Source: Cunninghamia lanceolata (lineage: Eukaryota > Streptophyta > Pinopsida > Cupressales > Cupressaceae). Taken from it: DNA of 64,000 bases. The notes beneath the pieces were generated by a model, which did not search any database, had not been told where the DNA came from, and saw only the letters and a program-made list of their open reading frames with translations. Location: the NCBI GenBank assembly GCA_027924645.1, contig BSBN01000494.1, positions 2,056,001-2,120,000 on the forward strand, in the 5' to 3' direction. The position numbers and the translations under genes are program-made. Positions 34,901-47,103 of the stretch are shown piece after piece (the first letter of the stretch is position 1; each line of letters opens with the position of its first letter).

Positions 34901-36526
34901 CAATGTATAATCTAAAAAGTCACTGTGGAAAACATTGGCAAACTTGCTGCATACCCTATAAATCTCCTTAAAATCATGGTCCTCTTCATACAATCCTTTG
35001 AGTGACTCAACACCCATACTTTGTAACTGCTCTTCTTGCACTGTCAACACCCTTCTTCTTAGAGCATCAACAACCTTATTGGTTATTCCCTTCTTATGTT
35101 TGATGATGAAGGTGTATACTTGAAGACTTTCCACCCATTTCATGTGTCTATGACTGAGCTTTTCCTGTCCATTCAAAAAACTAAGAGCATGATTGTCAGT
35201 GTATACAATAAATTCCTTAGGAAGCAAGTAGTACCTCCATTTTTTCAAGGCTTGTACCATAGCATACAACTCTAAATCATAAGAGGAGTATTTCCTCTTG
35301 GCTTCATTTAACTTTTCATTGAAGAAGGCTACTGGTCTACCTTCTTGGCTCAATACTGCTCCTATGGCCAACCCACTTGCATCACATTCAATCGTGAAAA
35401 CCTTATTGAAATTAGGTAACACCAAAATAGGTAATTTAACAACTTTCTGTTTCAGACTTTCAAAACTTTGATCCGCCTCTTTCTTCCACACAAACTTCAT
35501 CTTACCTCTGCCCTTGATGGTCTCCAACATAGGTGCATAGATGTCACTATAGTTCTTAATGAATTTCCTATAAAATGTGGCCAAACCATGGAAACTTCTG
35601 ACCTCTCATGCTGTCCTGGGTGTAGGCCAATTCAAAATAGCTTCTACCTTAGAAGGATCCATTTTCAAATCTCCCTTAGAGATGACAAAACCTAGGTACA
35701 CCAATTCTTGTTTCATGAAGTCACACTTTTCCAATTTTATCAGTAACTTCTGATCTTGCAGCCTCTTCAAGACTATCTCCAAATGTTTCAAGTGCTCTTC
35801 CTTGCTCTTACTAAACACCAAAATATCATCAAGGTAGACTACCACAAATTTTCCTATAAATCCCTGCAACACCTCATTCATTAGCCTCATAAAGGTACTA
35901 GGGGAATTTGAAAGACCAAACAGCATCACAAGCCACTCATACAACCCTTCATTGGTTTTGAAAGCTGTCTTCCACTCATCCCCTTCTCTTATCCTTATCT
36001 GATGGTACCCACTCTTCAAATCTATTTTAGAGAAATAAGTAGCCCCTCCCAAACAATCCATTAGATCTTCTATTCTAGGAATAGGAAACCTATACCTGAT
36101 GGTTATCCTATTTATTGCCCTAGAATCAGTACACAGTCTCCATTTCCCATCTTTCTTTAGGGCTTAAATAGTAGGTACTACACATGGACTAAGACTCTTC
36201 CTTATCAGCCCTTTGTTTAGGAGTTTTTGAATCTATTTTTCTATCTCTTCATTCTTCTGAGGGGTCATTTTATATGCTACCTTATTAGGAAGTACTACTC
36301 CTAGTATGAGATCTATCTGATGGCTAATGTCTCTGATTGGTGGTAGGGAATCAGGTATATCCTTTGCAATCACTCCTTTGTAACTGTCAAGCAAATCTCT
36401 AACCTCTTTAGGCCCTACTTCTCTCACACTTTTCTTCTTTTCCTCCTTAGGCTTCACAATCAAAGCAAAACCTACTCCATCACCTTCCTTTAGTGTATCC
36501 ATGAATTCTTTTTCTCCTACCAGCAT
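34900..36526 (-). pseudogene. Chromovirus reverse transcriptase and RNase H
   Basis: The RT runs from about 36,526 with [30 protein letters not shown] and an intact catalytic box [13 protein letters not shown] (35,825 region). A TGA at about 35,605 sits where Arg fits, before EVRSFHGL. RNase H has TIECDASGLAIGAVLSQEG, YDLELYAMVQAL and YTDNHALSFL, so its acidic residues are present. Stops also lie around 36,060-36,230. Apart from these breaks the domain is the best preserved in the window. Confidence 0.9.
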
Positions 36527-36781
36527 TACACTAGACCCTACATGCTATGGATCCTCTTCTACCAATGATTGTATCCTATAAGTCGTACCATCCTTTTGGA
36601 ATGAGTAAGCATTCTTTTCTCCATCATGACGAGCCTTTATGTCAAACTGTCAAGGTCTGCCTAACAAAAGATGGAAAGCATCCATTGGAAGGATGTCACA
36701 CAAGATCTTATCTCTATACCCCTTAATACTGAATTCTACCCATGCATGTTCATTGATGAGTACGTGTTGCCCCTTGTTCAA

Positions 36782-37003
36782 TCAACTGACTTTATATGGA
36801 CTACTATGGGGTATCTTTTCTAACTTCAACTTATTCACTGCTTCCAAAGATATAATGTTATCAGTAGAACCAGAGTCAATAATGAATTTGCAAACCTTAC
36901 CTTGGATCTTATAGTTGATTCTAAACAAAGCCCTTCTTTGTGATGGTTCAGCCTGCACTGGTTCCTTAAGCAGCGCCCTCTTGATTATTAGATTCTCTCC
37001 CAT
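36782..37003 (-). pseudogene. Chromovirus aspartic protease
   Basis: FIIDSGSTDNIIS carries the D-S-G active site of retroviral-type proteases, preceded by RINYKIQGKV. It cleaves the Gag-Pol polyprotein in active relatives. Confidence 0.85.
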
Positions 37004-37049
37004 TTTTTATTCTAGATTTACTTTAGGAGATGTCACACTCCTTGCATCT

Positions 37050-38070
37050 TCTTGTATGAAAGTGGTTCTTTTCTCACCACCATGAGAAGTTGAGGCCTTC
37101 TCTAGACACTTGTATGCCAGGTGCCCTATCTGATTGTAGTTATAACATCTCATATTGGAGAATTTGAATCCTCTACCTAATCCATTTGTCCTACCTCTTC
37201 CATTAGGCCTTCTTCCTTAGTAGCCTCCTCTGCTACTAGAGTCCCCAACTTGCTCTTCTTGGCTAGACTCACCACTAGGCTTCTAGTTAGGACTTCTTCC
37301 TCCAAAACTGCCTCTACCTCTGAAATTCCTTCCACCTCTGCCTCTATTGTTCTGCTCACTCTTTCTCTTTATCTTCTCTTCAGCCCTTAAGGCCATTTGG
37401 AAACACTTGTTCACTATGTGTGGTGCTAAGATGCTGATCTCATCTTGGATGTACCTAGCCACCTTCTCTGACTCTTCTTCCTGTCTCTTTGATCTGAGAC
37501 TGAGTTTGTGAAACTCTTGGGTGTATGCATTCACATCAAGGTCTCTCTCCCTGAGGTTCTGCAATTTCTTATACATCTGCACATCATAGTCTAGGGGTAA
37601 GAATTGTGCCTTTAGTTTGGTCTTCATCCTTTCCCAAGAGGTTATCATATTCTTCCCCTCCTTGACTCTCTCTCCTCATTCATAATTCCACCATGCAAGA
37701 GCAGATCCCTACAATCTTGCCTTTGCCAACTTAACCCTCTTGTCATCAGGGATTTCTTTATATTCGAAATGATTGTTCAATGCCTCAATCCAGTCAATCA
37801 CCTCTTCAGCTTCCATACTTCCACTATACATAGGCAACCCATCTATGGTGTCCCTATTGACTGACTTTAATGCATTTAAAAATGCCCTTTGGTCTGCTGG
37901 TATCTCCTCTATCTTTAACTAGTTTCGGCAATTTCTGCATCACCTTCATCACTGTCACTTTCATCTTCCCTCTCTTTGCCTTTGGACTACTTGAACTCTC
38001 CCAACTTAGATGCAAGCATCTCCTCGATCAGCGTCTTAATAGCGTCCTGCGACATACTTTTGGGAGGCAT
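37050..38070 (-). pseudogene. Chromovirus gag
   Basis: A likely start at 38,070 gives MPPKSMSQDAIKTLIEEML, then a TAG. Capsid-like sequence (SWERMKTKLKAQFLPLDYD, LSLRSKRQEEESEKVARYI) lies at 37,648-37,370 in another frame. An Arg/Gly-rich stretch precedes the zinc knuckle at about 37,155-37,110, which reads CYNYNQIGHLAYKC: the second Cys has become Tyr (one G-to-A change). The nucleocapsid zinc site is therefore broken. Confidence 0.8.
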
Positions 38071-38180
38071 CCTCTCTGCCTCTGTCTTGCTTTCTTTGTC
38101 TAACATAAACATTCACAGACAACACCGAAACGCCAACACTCTTGCAAATCCTCAATTTAATTTGCAGCCCAAATCTTTTT

Positions 38181-38198
38181 CCAGGCTCTGATTCCAAT
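38181..38198 (-). other. Primer binding site of the chromovirus
   Basis: On the minus strand, directly after the 5' LTR, TTGGAATCAGAGCCTGG matches the initiator tRNA-Met 3' end with one mismatch (TGGAATCAGAGC versus TGGTATCAGAGC). Confidence 0.8.
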
Positions 38199-38199
38199 A

Positions 38200-39027
38200 T
38201 GATGGGGAGCGCACAGTGGATACTAGACTGATGCCCTAAATTTTTTGCAGTCAATGAACTAACAGCTGATGAGCCACTGATTCAACTCCATTGGCCAAGT
38301 TTCTCACCTTTCCACCAATGCCCCGATGGCATTTACCCTTGGAGAGACGCATTCCGTCGGTGATCGCTTGTAACATTGGCCAATTCACCAAAAATGTTAT
38401 CGTACAGCTTTCCTCCTACGAACCCTAGCACATGAAGATGCTAGGACGTTCTTACTGCACGTAACCCTCGGTCCGGAACATCTGCACTATCGAACAGGAA
38501 AACAAAACAGGAAATAGACAGATATGGTACATTGAAGCCATTCCACTGATTCCGATAGAAATCTCACTAGTGGAATGCTTCACGGCAACATACAGCAACA
38601 ATGGAAAATGGAAAATGAATGGTAATCTACAGTTACGTGATTTACAATTGTAAAAACAAAAAACAAATGGGCAAAACATAAATGCTTTATTTCTTCTGAA
38701 CACAATGCAATCACATTCGAACACTTCTTCAATCCGATTACATTCGATAATCATTTGGTCATTCCTCTGGGCATTTATCAACTCGCCCTGAGTAGTACCA
38801 AACTAACTCCAAGCAGCTGGGAGATCAATCCAAGCGGCTGGGAAACACTATTGCCTATTTTTGGCATTATTGCTATTTTTAGCATTATTCGATTACATTT
38901 TGATAAATGTCCCCTAAGTCACTTGGGACTTACAAAATGAACTTAGATACAAACTGAAATGAAAATGCATTTGTCAAATAGACCTTATTACAAAAGAAAA
39001 CATGATTTTGTAGGTGCTCTTGCACTA
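38200..39027 (-). repeat. 5' LTR of the chromovirus
   Basis: 828 bp, 21 bp longer than its partner because of a small tandem duplication of CCAAGCRGCTGGGA near 38,805-38,845. Its outer terminus has mutated from CA to TA. Confidence 0.92.
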
Positions 39028-39042
39028 AGGAGTATGTTTACC

Positions 39043-39213
39043 TTTTCTCTCACAGATTTCTTTCCCAATTGCATTTTTATTACAAGTTTCTCTTATAATT
39101 AGTCTTAAATTTTAGTATTAGTTCTTACGTTTTCTCTCACAGATTTCTTTCCCAATTGCATTTTTATTACAGGTTTCTCTTATGATTAGTCTTGAATTTT
39201 AGTATTAGTTCTA
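39043..39213. repeat. 87-bp tandem duplication in polyamine oxidase intron
   Basis: Two units starting TTTTCTCTCACAGATTTC at 39,043 and 39,130. Each carries a potential CTCACAG splice acceptor, so the duplication may have doubled an old acceptor region. Confidence 0.85.
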
Positions 39214-39224
39214 GTTCAATCTAT

Positions 39225-39360
39225 TTAAATATCATCCATTTCAATCGTCAAACATTCAATAGCAATTTTTTACACCTCATTCACAACAAAAAGTGGTAAA
39301 TATTTGTCCTATTTTTATTGGCCAAAATTGACCTTTGCTGTTGAAGTGGATGATATTTAA
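39225..39360. mobile_element. MITE-like element, copy 1
   Basis: 136 bp with about 27-bp terminal inverted repeats (TTAAATATCATCCATTTCAA...TTGAAGTGGATGATATTTAA). The internal part carries CACAACAAAAAGTGGTAAAT. A second copy lies at 40,023-40,157. Confidence 0.75.
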
Positions 39361-40022
39361 GAACAACCGTTTTAGTTGTTTAGCCTTTTATATATAAGTG
39401 GGCACCGCCTACGGTAAACATATGTTGTGTCAACTGTTTTTCTCCATTTTCGACCTGCTAAAATTTTGATTTTTTTTTTTACAGAGAGTTGAATCAACAA
39501 TCCTTCATGCTTTCAACCCTTCTATTTGTTAACTGAAATTCAGAAAACCGATCAGTTAGCAGGATTTCGACGACTCTTCCTAGTTGAGGGCTTTTTCTTA
39601 AGCTATCATATTAAACTTTCTCTTGAATTTCATTATTCTTTATAAGAATTTCAATTTTTTGTACTAGTTTCTGTTAGACAGTTATTTAGGGTTACAGGGA
39701 GAGAATTGCATGTTGCAGGGGAGGCATATTGCTGCTGTCAGTGGTGGCGAGGCCATACGAGAAAGCAAGTGCTTCGTCGGACTTCAGTGCAAATCTGTCT
39801 TCAACATTTACGGCAAATGGAGAGGAGGACATCTCAATCTTAGCGTCTCAGCGTGCTTTCGGGCAGTAAGTGTATTCATTTGATCACATTCTACAGTGCA
39901 GGTAATGTAGACGAAAAGATTTGAATGGTTTGAGTTTTTGCAATGTAGTATTCCAACAACTCCTTTGGAGATGGCCAGAAATTGCAGGTTTGTTTTCAAT
40001 GGCAACATTTATATCACTCTAC

Positions 40023-40157
40023 TTAAATATCATCCACTTTAATGGTCAAACATTCAATAGTAATTTTACACTTCGTTCACAACAAAAAGTGGTAAATATT
40101 TGTTCTATTTTAATTGGCCAAAATTAACATTTGACTGTTGAAGTGGGTGATGTTTAA
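40023..40157. mobile_element. MITE-like element, copy 2
   Basis: 135 bp, about 90% like copy 1, in the same orientation in a later intron of the same pseudogene. Both are followed by GAACAACC, so the true right edge may lie a few bases further out or the second arose by local copying. Confidence 0.75.
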
Positions 40158-41704
40158 GAACAACCCATTTATATATCTTGTATTCCAACGTTAAAAGTTA
40201 TTAAACATTGGATGTGGTGGGCTTCTTCCATGCAGAACCTCCGCGTGTAACGAGCTTAAAGAACATGGAGTCCATTGCAATGTTCAAAGACTTTGGTGAA
40301 GACAGTTACTTTGTAGCAAACCGCCGAGGATATGAACATGTTGTGCAGCGATTGGCCAGAGAATTTCTCTAGTCTAAAAATGGAAACATAATTGACAAGC
40401 GCCTCAAACTCAACAAGGTTGCTTTCTCTCTTCTTTTCTTTTTGGTTTCATTTTTTTTTTATCATCTATTATTTAATAAATATGGGAGTACATAGGAGCA
40501 CTAGTCTTAGGCTGATTTTTTTCGACTGAGAGCTAAGGATTGAGGAGTTTCAACCTGTTTTAAGGTTACAAATAAAAATATTCAATGAATACTGTGTCAC
40601 AGGTGGTGCGCAAAATCGAGTATACTGATAGCGGCGTGAAGGTTTCCACGGAAGATGGTTCAGTTTACACTGCAAAGAACACCATTGTATCCATTAGCGT
40701 GGGAGTGCTGCAGACAAAGCTTATCGAGTTTAAACCCGATTTGCCTGTAAGTATGACTGTTTCACATTAAATACATCAGATTTCCACGGTCCATAATAAT
40801 GTACAATCATGTTTCTTGATTTAACTGTGTGTAAATTTTGTTAGCATCAATGTTTCAGATCACACTCTATAACCCATCATCAAGATCTAGAAAGCTATTG
40901 GAAAACAATGAATTGCAGACGAAGTCAGACAGACATCAGATTTTCACAGACCATTTAAAAAGAATTTCAATTTGATCGTTTCTGACTGCTCCTCTGAAAC
41001 ATCAAATGTTTTAATTTTTTTTTTTTTGGTTTTATTAAAATATAAAATTAACATTAGCTGTTCGATATTTAAGAAAATAAGTTTTTGACTGTATGTATGG
41101 CAGATGTGGAAGCTGCTGGCAATATACAAATGGGATATGGTGATCTACTGCAAGATCTTCATGAAGTTCCCTTAAAAATTCTGGCCAACAGGAGGACCAG
41201 GAACAGAATTCTTCATGTACGCCCATGAGAGAAGAGGTTACTACAATTTCTGGCAGGTAATAACCATTTTCGCAAAATCTGGTCTTTTTTCTTAAGTTCG
41301 GATCATTTGCAGGATCACATCAGTGTTTACATTTAAGTCGATAAAGATTTTTGTAGTTGAATCCCAATAAGATATTATATTGCTTGACTATTGCTACCGT
41401 GACAGCACCTGGAAAACGAGTACCCTGGAGGGAACCTCCTTATGGTAACTGTACAAGACGAGGAAGCGCGAAGAATAGAACAGCAGCCTAAAGAGGAGAC
41501 TAAAGCTGAAATAATGGAAGTTTTAAGAAAGATGTTTGGCAATGGCATTCCAGAGATGTCTGATATCTTGATTCCCAAATGGGGACAAAATCGATTTTAC
41601 AAGGGAACATATTCAAACTGGCCGATTGGTATCTCTGTGCAAGATTTTTACGAGTTAAAGGTTGTTCACCGCAACATTCTCAGCTCTATCATGCTTAAAT
41701 TCCA

Positions 41705-41818
41705 TTTACTCGTTTCCTTTCTTGGGTAAAAAATTCACCATAGCCTGTATAACAATGAGAATTTACTCGTTTCCTTTCTTGGGTAAAAAATTCACCATAG
41801 CCTGTATAACAATGATAT
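41705..41818. repeat. 57-bp tandem duplication in intron
   Basis: TTTACTCGTTTCCTTTCTTG starts at 41,705 and 41,762, with an almost identical unit through TATAACAATGA. Confidence 0.9.
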
Positions 41819-41820
41819 TG

Positions 41821-41970
41821 GTTGTAGTTCAGTGTTTCAGGATTTAACTGTATGTGTGTTTTTTTCTCTCAATGTTTGGGATCATATTTTATGATCCATC
41901 ATTAGAAGAATATAGAACAAGAGAGAAAAAATGCGCACACAATTAAATCCTGAAACACTGAACTACAATT
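41821..41970. repeat. Long hairpin with 49-bp arms in intron
   Basis: Arm 41,821-41,869 (TAGTTCAGTGTTTCAGGATT core) pairs with 41,921-41,970. Only a few mismatches and a 51-nt loop separate them. A diverged relative of the left arm and loop lies in an earlier intron at about 40,805-40,885. It resembles a MITE or a hairpin small-RNA precursor. Confidence 0.75.
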
Positions 41971-42323
41971 ATTATGAAAATTTGATATCTATCAACGATA
42001 TTGGTTTTTGCAGGCACCAGTTGGTCCTATATTCTTCACTGGCGAGCATACCAGTCAGGAGTATAATAGATTGTGCATGGTGCCTATCTTGGAGGTAACA
42101 AGCCTTTCATTTTTTATATGGCAATCCAGTTATATGTATGTTAAAATTCTTCACTCACGCAGCCTCTATTATATCAACAGGCATTAACACCGCTAGTATG
42201 GTGTTGGACTGCATTAACAACGGCAACTGCGGTAACAATTCGACTCTCATAAATGAGACGCCTAAACTCCCAAATACAGATGCTCGCGCTTATCCAGCGA
42301 ACAAACGGGTAACACGATCTTAA

Positions 42324-43548
42324 TAAAACTATTGTAGTTTCGACAAGGATTTACTGCTTAGCATTTTTTCCCCTTACAAAAGTTGTGTATAAGATATAAA
42401 ACAGTCATTTAACAATCGTTTGAATTTGCTTGAGAAAATCCTTTTCGTTGAAAGGAGAAAAGAATATCCAGAAGTGGATTAAATCTTATGATGCCATACT
42501 TGCTGATCTCTATTTGTTAGAAATTCTCGTCAAGTTAAACTAGTTTCATAAGTCATTTTAATATATAAAGTGCTGATCTCTTTTTGCATCTTAATTTGCA
42601 GGAGAAAATGCTTGGAAGTCGATCAAGAAGAAAGGCCCAAATTTCACCAAAATTTTCGCTGTGAGGTAAAAAATGTTGAAAGTCAGAATTAGATAAATCT
42701 GAAACGTGTGCTATTATTGACTTTCTCAAGTAGGTGCAGGATTTCAATCCTTTTTAAAGGGATGCAGTGACAATTTGGTTCAAGTGATTTGTAAAACTTG
42801 ATGTGTTTAAAATTTAATAGTTTTATTTCATGTTTGGTGATGTTAATGATTTTATTTTGAATTTTAAGTGATAATATACTCTACAGTTTTTTTTTTAATT
42901 TTATTAATAAATGATTATTTATTTTGTAAAACTATAGAATTTTAATATGAGCATTATGTTATCTAAGTTAAGTAAGTGATTATGTGCTTGAATTAGCTTG
43001 TTATGAAAATTTGAATTCCAAAATTTGTTGAGGAAATAAAAATAATAATAATAATATATGTTATTAAAAAATATTTTTTTAAAGATAATTGGAGAGACAC
43101 ACTACAATCCATAAATATTAAATAATTATATTATTTTTCTTTTACAAAAATAAAATATCTACAAATACACATATAAGAGAAAAAATCTAATAGATGTCTT
43201 GGGATAAGTACTTAGATGGTAGTTGATGTAATTGGACTATACATTTAAATAAAATTGTACCAAAAGTTATTGGTGATGTGACCATTTATAAAAAAGTTAC
43301 ACTCAAACATTGTGTATATATGAATGAGTCAATATAAGTGTTAATAATTTAGGGTATATTTAAGTATATATGTTAATAGTAGGGAATTGAAAGGGTCTTA
43401 AATCTTCATTCTAGATCACTTTGAGTACTTGTTAAATTCATAACCATAATCTTTATTTCAACCTATTTAGCAACAACTCCTACCCTTGAATCAATTATTC
43501 AATCAACAATACAAATCTCAACAATCCAAATGAATCCCTATTTTGAGC
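42324..43548. other. AT-rich intergenic DNA
   Basis: Lies between the polyamine oxidase poly(A) signal and the copia element. No gene recognised. Confidence 0.5.
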
Positions 43549-43553
43549 CTTTT

Positions 43554-44159
43554 TTAAAGAAAAGGCAGAGGAGAATAAGAAGAAAATAGAGGTACTACTG
43601 TTTGAAATTCATATATATGAAGCAAGAAAACAAAATTATATTCATTTCTTTTCTAAGTCTGCACTTGACAGTGCTTTTACATACACAAAAAGAGCAAATT
43701 ACTAGTGTGAAATAGAGTTGTTGCTCTTAAAACCCAGAAATAGAAAACAAAGCCAAACTACAATTTTTTTCTTCTTTAGATATAGAGCTACAGCTCATAC
43801 ATATCAAAATGGAATAGAGTATTACACATAGCATAAAAACAAAGCTGTTGCTCTTGTAAAAAATACAGAAAAATAGAACATTTTCTTTTTCTATGCTGCA
43901 CACACAAGTAAAAAGACTTGACTTTTCTAAATTTTGCTTGACAAAAACCATCACTTTGTTCATACGCTGGAGAAAGGGGACCATACTTCATGACAACAGA
44001 TCCTACATAAAATTTATGAGAAACTGATGGGGAACAGAGAGTGTAGGTTTCCTTTTCAAATGTCTTCATAAATTAATTTGAAGTGATGCCTAGTCAGCAA
44101 GGCTATAGAATGAACAGGGAAGAGGATTAATTATGGTGGTTGAGATTACATATCCAACA
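43554..44159 (-). repeat. 3' LTR of the copia element
   Basis: 606 bp. On the minus strand it begins TGTTGGATATG right after the purine tract AAGGGGGAG (about 44,160-44,168). The far terminus has TG changed to TT on the + strand. Confidence 0.92.
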
Positions 44160-44403
44160 CTCCCCCTTAATCACAACTACCGCCATCCAAAACTTGCAAA
44201 TGATCTCTTAGATACTCAAAGCTTTCTTTTGGTAATGGCTTGGTGAAGATATCTGCATACTGATCTTAAGACCTACAAAAAACTAGAAAGATTTCTCCAT
44301 TGTTGATTAGTTCTCTAATGAAGTGATGCTGTGTGTCTATATGTTTACTCCTCTTGTGAAAAATTGAATTCTTTGATAATGCTATAGATGAGTTGTTGTC
44401 ACA

Positions 44404-45612
44404 TTAGATCCTTGTAGCCTCTTCTTGTTCTTTCCTAAGATCTTTCAACATTCTTCTCATCCAAAATACTTGACATGATGCACCGGTGGTTGCTACATAC
44501 TCTGCTTCAGCAGATGAGAGAGTGACTATTGGTTGTTTCTTTGAAGCCCTTGAAACTACACCTGTTCCAAAATGAAAAACATAACCAGAAGTGCTCTTCC
44601 TATCATCAATGCTTCCTGCACAATCACTATCTATATATCCAATTAGTTTGAACTTATTTGACCTTGAATACTGAATGCCATAGTTCCTTGTTCCACTCAC
44701 ATGTCTGAGAATCCTTTTTCCTGCCTGCCAATGAGAAACTTTTGGAGACTCCATGAATCTTGAAATGAGACTAACTGCATACATAATGTCTGGCCTTGTG
44801 GCTATTAAATACATGAGGCTACCAACAAGCCTTTTATACAAAGTTAGATCAATGTTGGTTCCATCATCATCCTTGCTTAATTTTAATCCTGTGACAATTA
44901 GTGTTGGAGTTGATTTACAGTTTGTCATATTAAACCTTTTCAAAATGTCATTTGTATACTTAGATTGGGAGATGAATATACCATTATCATTTTGATTAAC
45001 TTCAATGCCAAGAAAATACTTCATGAGTCCCAAATTAGTCATTCCAAACTCCTTTTTCATAGCTCCTTTAAACAAATCAATTGCCAAATCACCCATGAAT
45101 ATCAAATCATCAACATACAAGCAAACAATTATGATCTCACCTTGCTCATTCATCTTGGTGTACAATGTGGGCTCACTGCTGCACCTATTGAATCCATTTT
45201 ACAAAAGATAAGAGTCAATTATGCTATACCAAGCTCTTGGGGTATGCTTGAGTCCATAGAGTGCCTTTTTCAGTTTGTAAACTTTGTCTTCTTGACCCAA
45301 AATCTCATACCTAGGTGACTGCTCCACATACACTTCTTCTTCAAGGTAGCCATTCAAAAAAGTTGATTTCACATCCATTTGGTAAATTGGCCATTTGTTA
45401 TGAGCTGCTATTGAAAGTATAGTTCTCACGGTGTCTAATCGAGCTATTGGAGAAAATGTCTCATTGTAATCAACGTCAGGCTGTTGTGAATATCCTTTTG
45501 CCACTAGTCTTGCTTTATGTTTTTGCACATCACCATTTGCATTCAACTTAGTCTTGTAAACCCACTTCACTCCTGTGACATTCTTGTCTTTTGGAAGACT
45601 CACTAACTCCAT
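44404..45612 (-). pseudogene. Copia reverse transcriptase and RNase H
   Basis: From 45,612: [50 protein letters not shown] and [17 protein letters not shown], then a TAA near 45,200 in the same frame. From 45,165 the catalytic box CLYVDDLIFMGD is intact. RNase H follows with GYIDSDCAGSIDDRKSTSGY and TLSSAEAEYVA. A TAG near 44,404 stops the frame before the tail CDNNSSIALSKN, still readable to about 44,170. Confidence 0.92.
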
Positions 45613-46906
45613 GTTTGATTCTTTTCAATTACATCAATTTCTTCATCCTTAATTGCATCTTCATAATGAATTGGATCTTCTACTTGTGAATAAAATGCAA
45701 AAAGAGAAATTAGACCAGCATTGTTCTCACCTTCATTTTGATCATAAATGTCTCTCAAACTTCTAATTTTTTGTCTCCTCAAGCTTGCTAATGTAGGTTT
45801 TGACATATCAATTGAACTTGGACTTGTGGAATGTGGACTTGATGGTCCTGCACACTGATTGCAACTTGTAGATGGTATTTTTTGTACATTTGAAGGAGTT
45901 GATGTTTGAATGCATGGGGCTATCCTTATAGTTGATGATGGTGTCATTTGATGACCACTTTGTTGATCTTGAATGGGTGTTGAAGGAGTCACACTTGATG
46001 GAGTACCTGCTGGTATAAAAACTTCTCTATCTTCTTGTGGTAAGTTGGCTATTATATTGATTGTTTTCTCCAAACCTCCATCCCATGCTTCATCTTCTAT
46101 GAATTGCAAATCTATGTTGATTATAACTTTCTTGGTTATTGGATTGTATAGTTTGTATGCCTTTGATTCATCACTATAACCAACAAATATACACTTTTCT
46201 CCTTTGTTATCCAATTTTTTTCTCAACTCATTTGGCCCATGTGCATATGCCACACATCCAAATACTCTCATGTGAGCAACACTATGTTTTCTTCTAGTCC
46301 ATGCTTCTTTGAGAATCATATTCTTCACACTCTTTGTTGGACACCTATTCATAATATATGTTGCACAAGCTACAGCTTCAGCTAATATTCATTTGACAAA
46401 TGCTTTGTTTTCAACATGTTTCTTGCCATTTCCATGATTGTTCTATTTTTCCTTTCAGATACCCCATTTTGTTGAGGTGTATATCTAGTTGTGAATTGCT
46501 TGTTAATCCCATGGTCTCTGCAAAAATTCATAAATTCATTTGAGATGTATTCACCACCTCTATCCGTTCTCAATGCTTTGATGTAGTGCCCACTTTACTT
46601 CTCAACAAGAGCCTTGAATTAATGGAATAAATCTAACACTTTGTGTTTTTGCCTTAGGAAGTAGACCCATGTTTTCCTTGAATAGTCATCAATGAATGTC
46701 AAAAAATAGAATCTTCCACCAATTGAAGGTGTTTGCATTGGTCCACACAAATCTGAATACACAATCTCTAGAGGTGCCTTTGCTCTAATTGACTTGCCTA
46801 TTGGAAATGTCTCTCTATGTTTCTTTCCCAAGATGCATCCTTCACATACTCTTTCCGGTTTCTCTATTAATGGCAAACCTTTTACCATACTCTTCCTATG
46901 AAGCAA
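45603..46906 (-). pseudogene. Copia integrase
   Basis: The zinc region ends in CEGCILGKKHRETFP. The core has IVYSDLCGPM, LRTDRGGEYIS and GVSERKNRTIMEMARN, so the D, D and E residues are present. Stops occur near 46,618, 46,574 and 46,380. A frameshift after the last leads to VFGCVAYAHGPNELRKKLD and a long Ser/Pro-rich linker before RT. Confidence 0.9.
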
Positions 46907-47103
46907 ATTTAGACCTGCAAAGTTGAGATGCCCGAATCTTAGATACCATAACTAATTTTCATCTTTTATTTCTTCTTGAAAGATGGTTTGTGTAACTATT
47001 GCAAGTTCTTCTTTATGCTCTTGTGGCTTCATTATGGGGTGTGCTTGAGCATATTCTGTATTCAAATCTGGCTTAATCTTTAGTTGAAACATTCTATTGT
47101 TTG

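Larger units (their letters stand above)
32709..39027 (-). mobile_element. Complete chromovirus (Ty3/gypsy) inserted in exon 2
   Basis: LTRs at 32,709-33,515 and 38,200-39,027 flank gag, protease, RT, RNase H, integrase and chromodomain read on the minus strand. A perfect 5-bp target duplication, AGGAG, lies at 32,704-32,708 and 39,028-39,032, so one copy is the gene's own sequence. The two LTRs differ at roughly one base in ten over the first 270 bp by eye, which indicates an old insertion. Several stops and frameshifts make it non-autonomous. Confidence 0.95.
31923..42323 (+). pseudogene. Polyamine oxidase (FAD amine oxidase), split and dead
   Basis: Homologous to secreted plant polyamine oxidases, which oxidise spermine and spermidine in the cell wall to H2O2. 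Exon 1 (31,923-32,043) encodes a hydrophobic signal peptide and the FAD dinucleotide motif TIIVGAGMSG. Later exons are: exon 2, about 32,457-32,708 resuming at 39,033; exon 3, 39,717-39,866; a micro-exon, 39,949-39,988; 40,239-40,419; 40,603-40,746; 41,104-41,256; 41,406-41,660; 42,014-42,094; and 42,181-42,323. The last exon has the tail GINTASMVLDCINN and AATAAAA at the stop. Landmarks are GANWVEGVGGDYVNPIWPL, EPPRVTSL and FFTGEHTS. Breaks are a GG in place of the exon-2 AG acceptor, a 1-bp deletion after RIQ, a 6.3-kb retrotransposon, TAG at 40,370, TAA at 41,173 and a 1-bp deletion in exon 9. Confidence 0.92.
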
